This document shows, one piece after another, positions 26,281 to 37,530 of a DNA stretch of 64,000 nucleotides. The position numbers and the translations under genes were made by a program. The stretch is from Colius striatus (Eukaryota; Chordata; Aves; Coliiformes; Coliidae), in NCBI RefSeq assembly GCF_028858725.1, contig NC_084763.1, forward strand, positions 6,138,001 to 6,202,000. The letters run 5' to 3'. Under the pieces are notes generated by a model that saw only the letters and a list, made by a program, of their open reading frames with translations, was not told the DNA's origin and ran no database searches. Numbering within the stretch: position 1 is the stretch's first letter; each line of letters begins with the position of its first letter.

Positions 26281-28244
26281 AAAGAAGAAAAGATTTCACA
26301 AAAGGAAAAAAATGCAAATGACAACCACAAAGATCACTGCAGAGAAATCCATGAGCTTTATATGGATTAACTGTGTTGGAGCTTGTGCTCGCCTGAGTTT
26401 AACCCTTTCTGTCCTAGACCCTTTGGCAGGTCCTTTTTGTGGTGCAGAGGAATACTTGCGGCTCCTTTGTGGGAAGTGAGGGAGGGGAGGCCAGCAGGGA
26501 GCTGAAAGGATGGAAAGGATCTTTTTTGCTCTTTTCCATGACTGCACTCCTCTTGCTTGAACATTGATAAGGTCTGGAAGCAGAGGGAAAAAGGGACTGG
26601 GAAGGGAGTTGAGAAAAATAGGCTAACCAAATGTCGGCAGCATTTGAGAGAAGACCACTATGGCCCACTCTGATCCAGCTCTAACTGGGGAAGACTAGCA
26701 ACAGACCTGCCATAGTCCCGCAAGATCTCCTCTAACTCCCCATGCTCATTGGAGCGTGACTTTGCAGCATGTGGTCAGCAAGATCCTCCTAATAACATGC
26801 CACAAAATCCTTATCAAGAAGGCAATTACCCCACAATTACTTTCTACTTCCTATTCACCATCTCTTCCTCTCAGGCGAAAGAAGCAGCTGTGCTGGCTTG
26901 ATGACAAGCCCATCTCTTCACTAGAGACAGATGATGAGCCAGTGCTCCCAGAACATGCAGCACACCAGCGGACAAGTGGGCTCCAGCAGTGCCCAAACAA
27001 TCCCACTGCCATTCGCATTCGCCTTGCTCCCAGAGAGAGCCTGACCCTGCCTGCAGCCTATGGGAATAAGGGAATTGCTTCTACCACAGCTCCAAGCGAG
27101 CAAACCAGCCCCGCTGCCTTGCACATAGCACTGCCAGAGTGGGGTAAAACCCATGGGTGCCAACTCTTGTAGGGGTAATGGAGAAGTGGGTGTCCATACA
27201 ACCCCATTCTTTCTTCAGGTTCATCTGGAAGGGGCCACCCATCCAACAGTTTAAGCCCCTCTTGCAGCAGAACAGGAAGGCAAAGAGCATCTCCTCCCCA
27301 GCCTACAGCAGGGAAATACCTATGTTTCTGCAATAAAGCAAATCAAAGCCTTAATTCTTCTCCAATAATTAAAGAGATTAGTTGCTCTCTCTTTAGTAAC
27401 AGCAGGAGCAGCAGCAGGTGCTGTTATGCTTGGTCCGATGTATGCATAATGCAGCTTCTGTATGCAATTGCTGTGTCCAAGCGTGAACAGAAATCTGAGG
27501 ACATACTTGTCATCAAAAAGTTGCCACTGCACCTCTGTAGCACAGTAAGTGCTTAGGAAAAAAAGAGAAAAAAAAATATGTTTGCTTCTTTGTTTTAAAT
27601 AGTTTTGGAAAGAATGTAGCACTCCTGGAAAGAAACATTACTGCTGTGACAGCCCAGAGCACAAAGACCAAAATGCCGGCCTCACGCTCAGCAGAGAGAG
27701 ATGTACATCCTAGGATGCCACAACATGGACAGACACTTGGGTGAATGAGACATGTGGCAGAGGAGAAAAATATGACAAAGTCCATCCTGCCTCCCTATCT
27801 GAATGTGGCAGAGACTGCAAGAACAGAGGAGAACAAATGTTTGGGGTTTTTTTGTGGCATAAATTTACCACCAGAATCCAGGACAACAAAAAACGACCAT
27901 CCTACCAATTTCAGGACCTGTGTGAATCTTCAATGCAGAAGTGAAGAATATTTGTATCCATCTGGAAAGTCTTCAATCACCTTCTGAATGTCCAATAACC
28001 TTATCCCTCATGTAACATCTCACCTCCTCCTCCAAGTGTCTTATCCCCCACACTACTCACATTAATTGCTGATTTTCATGAGTTTGTTTCCTAATTGCCA
28101 CTTACTAATTTGATTTTAACCTTTGTACCTGCAATTGCTTGTACACTCTCTTCTTCCTACCAAATGGCATCAAGTGTGGTCTGTTGCTGGAACCTGTAAA
28201 AGAGGTGGCTTCTCACCTGGAAGATCTTCACAGCAGATTCTTCT
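26281..28244. other. Intergenic sequence, no gene recognised
   Basis: No recognisable exon. A 138-codon plus-strand frame at 26,756-27,172 overlaps several frames on the opposite strand and has no family resemblance. It is taken as chance. Confidence 0.55.
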
Positions 28245-28718
28245 TCCCGTATTGTGTCCAGTTCTGGGGAGCTGCTTGAGAGTTCAGCACAGGGCCAGCA
28301 AGATGATGAAGGGAGTGGAGCATCTCCCTTATCACGAAAAGCTGAGAGAGCTGGGGCTCTTTAGCTTGGAGAAGACTGAGGGGTGACCTCATTAATGTTT
28401 ACAAATAGGTTAAGGGTGTGTGTCAGGAGGATGGAGCCAGGATGTTCTCAGTGATGACCAATGATGGGACAATGGGCAATGGGTACAAGCTGGAACATAA
28501 GAGGTTCCAAAGAAATACAAGGAAGAATTTCTTCAGTGTGAGGGAGCACTGGAAGGGACTGCCCAGATGAAGTGTGGAGTCCCCTTCTCTGGGGAAATTG
28601 AAAACCGACCTGGACAAGTTCCTGTGTGACCTACTCCAGGTGATCCTGCTCTGGCAGAGGGGTTGGACTGGATGATGTTTTGAGGTCCCTTCCAACCCTT
28701 GAGATTCTATGATTCTGT
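28245..28718 (+). mobile_element. CR1 LINE 3' fragment, plus strand
   Basis: The CR1 3' portion starts near GTATTGTGTCCAGTTCTGGG and ends in GAGATTCTATGATTCTGTAT. The interior shows CACAGGGCCAGCAAGATGAT, TTTAGCTTGGAGAAGACTGA and GGTTGGACTGGATGATG. The GTGATCCTGCTCTGGCAGAG block differs from the copies at 4.9 and 6.8 kb, so it belongs to another CR1 subfamily and is more diverged. Both the 5' truncation and internal gaps leave it inactive. Confidence 0.93.
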
Positions 28719-29479
28719 ATAATGCCTGTGATTGTATCCTATCCAAAATCTTCTGACTCCATAGCAATGGCAGTAACAGCAATAGTGGATGAAGAAAAGC
28801 AGTTGGCAAACAATGAGGGACACATATTTCTTGCCTCTACTCAGATACATTTGTGTGCTGCTGGAACAGGGGCATTGGTAAAAAGAATATTTGAAAACAA
28901 CCTTTCTATTGCATTTGATGAGCTCTGCCATCACAATAACCATCCCAAAGTTACACAGAGAGTCTAGGGTGGCATGAAATTTCTTCTTTTTCTATCACTC
29001 TGTTTGCACCAACCTGACAGACTAAGAATATGAATGCCATGCTTTAACCTTGTTGGGTTGAAAGGTGTTTGAGGAAAGAGGGAAGTAGTATGTTTATGGC
29101 AGAAAGACTGTCCCCCTAAATGACAAAGTAGCACAGGAAGACACTGTTATGAATATCATAGGAGGAAAAACCCAAGACTTAGGTGGAAGAATGTCATCTT
29201 GGTAGTAATTTAGAGCTGCAATGTTTCAGGAATAAGCTGCTCACTCCCGAAACTGCACCATCCAAAGCTGTTAGCTGGAGCCAGCCAACTGGAGAAAACG
29301 TGGAGAATGGAGAGAGCAGAGAAAAGCACCAAGTCAAATGAGGCAAGTGAGAAACACCCCTGCCGTCCAAGCATCCTTGCAGCAGCTGTGGGGCACACAT
29401 CCACACAAGACACCAGGTCCCAGGGGTACGTGGATGCCCAGGGTGGGGGGGTACAGCACGCTGCCGGATCTCATCCCCC
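28719..29479. other. Short unassigned interval
   Basis: No gene, repeat or strong motif cluster recognised between the CR1 fragment and the next candidate regulatory block. Confidence 0.5.
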
Positions 29480-29900
29480 CAGCAGCACCACGGTGCCTCT
29501 GCCAAATCCACCACAATTAGTTGAGCTACATCAGATTAAACTAGCTCATTAAAGTGGCCTCTCAGGTTTATAATGAAGGCTTCCCCTTTACATAAGCTAA
29601 ACTGGCACCCCTGGACTATACACGCATTTGATTTGAAACAAAAACAATGCCTAATTCTTCTAATCTGCATTGATGTGGCTGACGAGCACTCGAATTATGA
29701 CTCTGACTGCAATTTAACACTAAAGTGGCAAACTTCGGTTTAAATCATTTTCACCCTTCCTCTCCCTGTTTTTTTTTTTTGCATCCTTGCATCACCTTTT
29801 ACAGTTTGCCCTGTAAATCCCACCCTGCCCTTTTTATTATTTAAGCTGGGATCGGGTCATTGATACAGTCAAAAACGCAGCAGCCGCAAGCAGTCGGATC
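29480..29900. promoter_or_regulatory. Candidate conserved noncoding element
   Basis: Repeat-free AT-rich block with many homeodomain-like cores (CAATTAG, CTCATTAAAG, TTATAATG, CTAATTC, CGAATTATG) and preserved CpG (GACGAGCACTCGAATTATG). A 12-T run at 29,769-29,780 interrupts it. It has no coding potential. It is judged enhancer-like by texture only. Confidence 0.3.
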
Positions 29901-31499
29901 AGCTTTGCTGAAGGAGAAGCACAGAGGCAAGGACAGACGCCTTTAGATCAAGATCGCTGCTGAGAAGATAGTAAGAAGAGCCACACACCATCAGAGTCTT
30001 CTAGAAACACCAAATGCTGTTCTTATTGGGGAAACTAGTATTTTGAAATCTATGGCAGGGCAGTGCAGGACATATTTTCATCAGGACGTGTCCATTTGAA
30101 TTTGTGCTGAGCTCAGGAGGACCAGGTGAGTTTGCATAATTAACAAGCTGACCTTGCAACCTGAATGCAAATGCAGTTTCCAGTGAAGTCAACAGGAGAT
30201 TGTTGTGTGAAGAAACCAAGGCTTGTCTATGAGAGCAGTGATGAATTGAGCTATAAAAAATGTTTATGCAGTGGTGATATTTCTTTCCCCCCTTTTGTTT
30301 TTTTGAAGGAACTTCTAAGGAAGTTGTGGTGGCAGCCAAGAGCAGAAAGGCAGTGACCATCCCCGTGACAGCCCCTTGCAAAAACCCCCACATAAATTAG
30401 GCTTTGCAGAGCACTCATGTTGCCACAAGCCCCACCAAAGACTTCAAAGAGGACAACTAAGGAGAAAAATAGTGAGACAACGGCAAGGTCCCCTTTTGGG
30501 AGGCTGTGGCAAACAAGTCACGTGGAGACACGAGCCCTACCTCAGATGTGCTAATACTCTGGCTGCAGTCCAGGGAAGCCATCACACCGCCGAGCCTCCC
30601 CTGCCCTCCCTCTGGCCCGGGAAGTCGTGTCCTGCCGCTGCTCGCGCTGTCAGACAGATGCCCCTCGCGGCTGCGGCCCAGGGGAGCCCCGCGTGGCACG
30701 GGCACGTGGAGATGTGCACAATATGCTTCTGCCTGTCGCTTGGCTCTGGCAGAGCTTTGAGTTGTTGGGGTTTTTTTTCCTGGATAAAAGAGGCTGCGTG
30801 AACATAAGTCCTGATTGCTACCCCAGGTTGCGTGCAAGCCCTCTGAGCGGGACTGATCTGTCATGGTGGGCAGTTCTCCGTCTGATGTGACCTGAAGTAA
30901 TTAAAAGCGGCCCAGCAGGCTGGTGGCTCCCTCCCCCATCTCTTCTCTCGCTCTGTTTGCTGGCATCTGCCCAAAACCACAGGGACTGACAGCTTCGAGA
31001 GGGCTGTTGCTGCTTTCCCTGCCATGATACAGCCATTGATCCGGCAGCATCTGCCAACTCATCAGTGCTTACTCTAATTCTCTGCCTCCAGGTTTGGGGT
31101 TTTTTTTCTCCTTCCTCCCTCCACCCCTAGGCAATAATTGCTGTGAAAGAAAATTCCTTTTTGACCAACCTGATGAGATCAAATCACCACCATGTCAGCA
31201 CTCAGCCTTGGGAGCTCTGATGACCACACACTGACCTTAATCAAGGTTGTTCGGCCCACTGTTGAGACAGAGAGCTGATGGCAAGAGCAGAAAGGCAGTC
31301 ATTGAAATTACTACTCCACAACTGCTCCTCCATTTTGAGTCTATCACTAGGAACCTATCTTGATATTAATTCACAGTACAGACTTTTACCTCCTCACTAA
31401 ACACCTAGAAAACTCTTTCTGTCCAGGTCTTTATTTGCTCAGTCTCCCTTTACCCATACTATCAGCTTACCAAGTTCAGCTGAAAAACAACTGACTTTT
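29901..31499. other. Intergenic, with small CpG cluster
   Basis: No exon recognised. Around 30,586-30,716 there is a short GC-rich patch with roughly 14 CpG in about 130 bp (CCCGGG, CTCGCGCTG, CCCCGCGTGG). It is too short for a typical CpG-island promoter. Frames of 130-141 codons at 30.0-30.9 kb overlap on both strands and follow the base composition. Confidence 0.5.
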
Positions 31500-31935
31500 C
31501 ATAGAAATATAGAAGCACAGAATGATGGGAGTTGGAAGGGACCTCTAGAGATCATCCAGGCCCTGCTAAAGCCGGTCTATCTAGACCAGGTCACAAAGGA
31601 ACGTGTCCACGTGGGTTTTGAAAACCTCCAGAGAAGGAGCCTCCACACCCTCCCTGGGCAGCCTGTGCCAGGGCTCCCTCACCTCCAGGTTGTTCCTTGT
31701 GTTTAAGTGGAACTTTTTGTGTCTCAGCTTTTGTCCATTACCCCTAGTCCTGTCACTGGACATTATAGAAAAAAAGTGTCACCCCATCCTCCTGACACCC
31801 ATCTTTTAGGCACTTCTGAGTGTTGATGATGTCTCCCTGCAGTCTTCTCCAGACTAAACAGCCCCAGATCCCACAGCCTGTCCTCATAAGAAAGATTGAG
31901 CAGTTCCCTGGTCACCTTGGTAGTTCTTCCAGTCA
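31500..31935 (-). mobile_element. CR1 LINE 3' fragment, minus strand
   Basis: The plus-strand text starts with the reversed CR1 tail (ATAGAAGCACAGAATGATGG then GAGTTGGAAGGGACC). It continues through GGGCAGCCTGTGCCAGGGCT and TTCTCCAGACTAAACAGCCC, fading after GTCACCTTGGTAGTTCTTCC. About 435 bp of the 3' end remains, oriented minus. The frames inside it are decayed CR1 sequence. Confidence 0.94.
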
Positions 31936-34900
31936 GAGGCTTTCAAGCATCATCACCTGGATGATCAACCATATTGAGAGCACATTAAACATGATGGAAA
32001 TTAGGAAGTATATTGCAACACCAGTTTGCTGCCAGGTTCTTCAGCTTCAGTCACAGAATTGACCAAATTTTGTGAAATCATTATGACAGCTTGCTTCTCT
32101 CAGAGGAGTTTCTTCCTCTTAGACTGAGCTGACCTACCTGCTTAGACCCATCAAAAGAGGGGGAGGGTCCTGCCCTTAGACCAGTGTCTGTGTTGCCTCC
32201 CTTTCGCCAGCACAGCCAGGCAGTGAGGTCACCTGGAGCCAGGACCTAATCCACCTGCACACTACTCAAACTAAAAAAAACTGATGATGGCTTTTCAAGG
32301 CTTCACAGCCTCTCTTAGGCTGGTTTCAACTGCCTGTGGAAGTGTAGAGAGCCAGTTTCTCAGCTGTAGAAGTGAAATACACCATATCATCAGCAGCAGT
32401 CTCACTGTCATTCTCATGAAGGAGACTTCCACATGGTGGGAAATGAAATTAGAAGGAGATGTTTGCCAGCAACATTTCTTCCTGATCCCAAATCAATATT
32501 GCTATAGAGGTGCAGAGTCAGGGAGAGGGCAGCAAAACCTTCCACATGCACAACGGAGAAGCAAAGGCTTTTTAAAGAAAGCCAGGCCTACTTACCTAAG
32601 TATTTCCTTGTTTAATTACTACCCTTTCACAATCTGACTGCTCAACCAGTAAATATGCTTGTTAGGATTACTTGTGTGATCCCCTTATTTAGGGATCACC
32701 AGTGTCTAAAGATGGTGTCACTTTCACCTGGGGAGGGGGGCATAAATAATCTTGAATTTATGGTCTGTCACTGGGGCAGAAGCTGCATGTTTTATAAAGT
32801 TCCCAAAGAGTTTTTGGAGACATTCCCAGTCTGGTAAGATTAAAAGGCAAACACTTTGTTCAGAGCTGCAAGAACAACTCTGCTGACTTACAAAAAATAA
32901 CATGGTAATAATGAATAGAAAATGGGGGTCAGATGCTCAGCTAAGAAAAATGGGCATTGCTTGTTAGTCTTTGGCAGAGCTCAGGTGGTTTACACCAGCA
33001 AAGGGACAGATTTCTCACTCTGAGGATATCTACAGAGGATTCCTCATTCACTGGGGTGGTGTAAAGCTGTTACTGACATGAATTTGGGATTGAATCACCT
33101 CATGATTAACGAGGCCACAAGTGAGTTATATTAGTCACCATGGCACGACTGACACTTAGATTTTTACTGTGCCACACCACTGCCTTTTGTTTATGACAAA
33201 AGATTTACAGGCACAAACCCTAACTCTGAGACTTTATTGAAGTCTGCTTTCTTAATCCCTCTACCTATACTGCTCATTTGCCTTAGCAGAGACCTGGGAA
33301 GGAAAATAAACCTAAATGGTGCATTTGAAAATGCCTGAGCCACTCCCTAAAACAGCAATTCTAACAGTCAGTGGCATGATTTAAAAATCTTGGTTTTCCA
33401 ATCTTCCATGGTTGGAAACACTTGCTGTGTTCCTCTCAAAAGAAGGATTTCTCAGCCATCCAGTAGCAGAAAGCCCTCCTTTCAAGCACTCATAATGATA
33501 TATATTGATATTTGTTTCTTACAACTGTCACTGTTTGGGGGACTGAATATTGCACATAGAGCAAAACCAGACAGCAGCATAATTGATTGATTGGATGGTT
33601 GATTTTTGAGTGAAAGCAGGATTTTGTATTTAAAAAGGGGAATTTTTACTCTTGGTCAATGTGAAGAAGTTTAAAGGCAATTGGCTGAGGTATGAAATCT
33701 CAGACATATATTCTCATTTACAATCAGATAAATTTGTTCTCATTAGAGGTGAGATTTCCAGCTCTATAATCCTAAGGGAAAACACAATGAGAAGTTGTTC
33801 TTGAGAAAAAGTCTTCTTAGACAACCAAAACCAAAGGTTGAGGCCATCAAAGGTATAAGTTAGATAAGGGACAATTTAGCACCTGCTTTGGCAGCTTACC
33901 ACCTGGGTGTATGGTCATCTCATAGGGTGTAATTATGTGCATGCACAAGTATTAAATACAGATATAAATCTGGGAATAAATTCACTTTAATATTTAAAAG
34001 CTTGGCTCTACAGGAAAATTACAGTGCTATAAACCAAAGTGAGACTCTCAGCTCACATAAGTACTTGGGCCTTGTCCTCTGTGGCTATCCTTACTCTGGA
34101 GTTGGCCGTGTACTGCGGTGCAAGCAGATGGTAACATTTTCTGCCGCAGTCAGTTCCTAACTCTGCACCTCAGCTTGTAAAAGACAGCCTAAGTGATCTA
34201 AACCACAGGAACAGAACAGCTAATTACTTACACTGGCTGCTTCATTTCCACCACTACGTAAAGTTAGTTAAGGCTGAACTGAAAAAGCGACCACTGGTAT
34301 CTATGAAAATAGTTCAAGACCCATTTATTGCACCCAGAGCCAGAAACTCGTCTTCACTCAGGAAGCAAATGTGTCCAGGTAGGTGGGTCTGACAACACTT
34401 TTGACATTTTCATGATGTTGAACGAAAGGAGAGGCTGAAGAGAGAAGTCAAAAAGCCTGAGGAGGTGGAAGCCACGTGAAAGCTGCTTCCGACTGTGTGC
34501 AAAATCGTTAGTGATTGCAGTGTCAGAACAGTTCGACGCCAAGTCGGCAGCCTATGTGCTCTGGTGTACCAGTTTCTCATGGGGCAAAGGACAGCTTTCC
34601 TTGAATTGCCCAAGCCTGCTCCAGGGATCAGATATTAATGAAGAGGTGACAGGGGCTGGGACTGGCAGGGATGGTTTGTTTTCAGAGGTGTTAGCGGTAT
34701 TATATTCAGTTCCAAGTTAGTGACATCTGCTTGGACTCAGATCCTCATGAGGCTCTTACGCCTGTATATTATTTACAGCATCCATCTTTTCCAAGGGCAA
34801 ATGTCTAAAGATTTTGTAGTTGGATTTTTTTTGCAGAGAAATAGCTCTAGCATCTGGAATAATGTCAGCAAAACGAAGGATGGAAACAAAGATGGGAAGG

Positions 34901-35241
34901 GTTAGAAGAAGAGCAGCTAGGGAAATATCAAACTTAGCTAATAATAAAACAAGGTGCCCAGATGATTTATTTACTTCCTTTCACTGGTGCCTTTTGCCAA
35001 CAGTTAAATATCAATAAAAGGAGGTAGATCAAAACCTGTGATTTGAACAGTTCCTCCCTGCTCCTCTACTAAACTTCAGCCAAGTTCAGGTCCAAACTTT
35101 GTAGCTTTCTCCTGATTGCCATCAAATAAAAAAATCCTAGCATTCATCAATTATTACATTCCCCAGCAAATCTGCTGCTGTGCTGTTTCCACAGAGGCTG
35201 GAGCTCATCAGCTGTTGCATTATCTTGAAGTCCATACACAT
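31936..35241. other. Intergenic sequence, no gene recognised
   Basis: No convincing exon, CpG island or repeat boundary. The 117-codon frame at 32,284-32,637 is unrecognised and treated as chance. Confidence 0.5.
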
Positions 35242-35330
35242 CTTCACAGAATCTTAAGGGTTGGAAGGGACCTTGAAAGAACATCTAGTCCACCCCTCCT
35301 GCCAGAGCAGGACCAGCTTGAAGGCATATC
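35242..35330 (-). mobile_element. Short CR1 3' end, minus strand
   Basis: The segment TTCACAGAATCTTAAGGGTT followed by GGAAGGGACCTTGAAAGAAC and ATCTAGTCCACCCC is the reverse complement of a CR1 terminal region. Only about 90 bp is recognisable before the match is lost. It is a very short, inactive 5' truncation. Confidence 0.85.
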
Positions 35331-36979
35331 TGACAAACTATAAGGCCCATTTCTTCAGGAAATCTTCTGTAGCTTGACACCTGTACTCACTGTAAGGGGC
35401 TCACTGTAAGGCTGAGTCCCAAATCACTAACATCAGGTAGAGAAGAAGGGCTGTGCCAAGGTGGAAAGAGTCTAGCTTAAGGAACCTATCGAGCACATCA
35501 TGAAGTTCTATATCTGCATACTTCCCACCAACTCGTTACCAGGACAGGACAAAAGTCTCCAGATGCCAAAAAACTGATGAGGGTTGTCCCTCCCCAGGTT
35601 TGTGTATTGCATGCTTTAGAGAAGGGCCAGCCTGCTATCACAGCCATTGGCACCCCTGTGCTGCTCTGCTCAGCCCCCTCTGGAGCTCACTTCCCCTTCA
35701 ATTTTGTCAGCATAATTGCACATGAAAGGGCTCTCTAACCCAACTGTTGAAGTGATGAGTGCTACAAAAATAAACGTAGTACTGGAAGTGTTGAGGCTGA
35801 CCCAGATTACTGTGACAGAATTGGGTTAGGGAGCACCTCCAACCTGCAGTTATGCTGGCACATATGAAGCGGGGATAATGTTTAGCAGGGTGGAAAAGGA
35901 CAGCTGGGGCAAGGGGGTGCTCTGAATCAGGGTTCATCTGAGGCCAGAAAAGCACGTTAACCCCTGCTTTAAAGAGCACCTGCTGTCAAGAGAGCAGCTC
36001 ATTTCTTAGCTGTGTGAACTCTTCCCCATGGTAAAAGCATTCAGGAGGCTTTTTCAGTGGCGATGGGCAATGAAGAGAAAGAGGGACAGGGTGAGAAGCT
36101 GGTAAGAGGTGCAGGTTGTCCTTGCTTTAGGGTCCAGTCAAGAGATTCTTCTGAATTACATACAAGTAAGAGAAAAGCCCTCTTCTTTTGGCAAAACTTT
36201 AGGAGGGGATGGGTTTTTTTTTCCAAACCAACAGAAGCTCCAGGCTAGAGATGAACTCTGCCATCTGAACAAACACCTCTGAACTCAAGTCCATTCCTCA
36301 CTCAACATTAGCATTTCCCCCTCTCTTAGCACTTGCTACAGCAGCCACTTGAGTCAGTGAATGTCAGACCCCTTCATGTCTCCGCAGTCTGACTCTAGTC
36401 ACGTGTTACAAAACATTATTACAAAGATAAGAACAAATATTACAAAGAAAATAAGGTTCCAGTTTCTTGGAAACCCTCTTCTGTGGCAGGTTGTTAATCA
36501 AAAGGTACCAGAAGTAAACATTTTTTTTCACAGAAATAAACAGAACGACAAAGCCTCTGCACTTCTCACTTGGGTAAGGGCTGGGTGAAAAGCAGGAAAA
36601 CTGGGAGAGGAAAGTAACCAACCATCCACCAAGGTAAAACTTGATGTCTTTACAGAGAGAGGGCATATATGAGATCCATCCCAGAAAGCCAAGCTTAGGA
36701 AAAGAAGCAAAGATATGGAAGAAAATGCAAAAAGCCTTGCTCTGTTTTTCAGGACTATCTAGCACTTTCCTGGCAGAGTGCCTCTGATGAGATAGGTGTC
36801 CTGCTCTGAGAGCCTTCCTCAAGGGAAGTCAGGGCAGGTAGGTGACATGGCCAGGAAAAAAACCTCTTCCTCAGCAGAGGAATAGAATTAAGACAAGATA
36901 TTAAGGTAAAAGCTATTTGCATTTGGTAAACAAGTTGTATTAGCTTAACAAAACCCTTCAATTGTGCTACATGTTCTGG
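35331..36979. other. Intergenic sequence, no gene recognised
   Basis: Contains only a small direct repeat of CTCACTGTAAGG (about 35,386 and 35,399) and chance frames up to 138 codons (36,406-36,822 minus). Confidence 0.5.
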
Positions 36980-37530
36980 ACATCACCCTCTGATGACCTC
37001 TCTGCTGTTCCTCATGAATAATGTGTGTATATGGTGATACAAAGCACTCCTTTAATAGCAAATTGAAACCAGTTTGAGGGTGTCGGCTTTGTACTAATCC
37101 CTGTAAAGATTGGGCTCTGTCTGGGTCATATCATAACAGGGCTGCTACCCCGTAGCTGATTAAAAGCATCTCTTAGCAGCACTCCCTCAGGTCTTGACTT
37201 TACAATACGATTCAGGTAATGAGAGCAAGGTGATCAGAGATATTAATAGACATCACGTTTAGCTGGAAGATGGGAAGCTGAGTGCAAACGTGAATGCCTG
37301 CCTTAAGTGAGTTTTGTCTGCGAGCTTGGTGAAAGGACTGAAGTACAAGGGAGAGAGAGTCATTCTCATTTCCAGTAATATTTTATTGATTTACTTCACA
37401 TAATGCAGTTCAATAACTCATCTCCCAAATAGATGAAACTTCAGCTCCATATAAATAGGTATTAATCTCAAGTAAATTACTGATGAGTCTTAATTAAGCA
37501 ATAAGATGGAACAGCCCATATAGTCAGGCT
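36980..37530. promoter_or_regulatory. Candidate conserved noncoding element
   Basis: Repeat-free AT-rich block with TTAATTAA at 37,490-37,497, CTGATTAAAAG, ATTAATCTC and AATAATG words and no coding signal. It is adjacent to more unique sequence and free of CR1. The regulatory call rests on motif clustering only. Confidence 0.25.
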
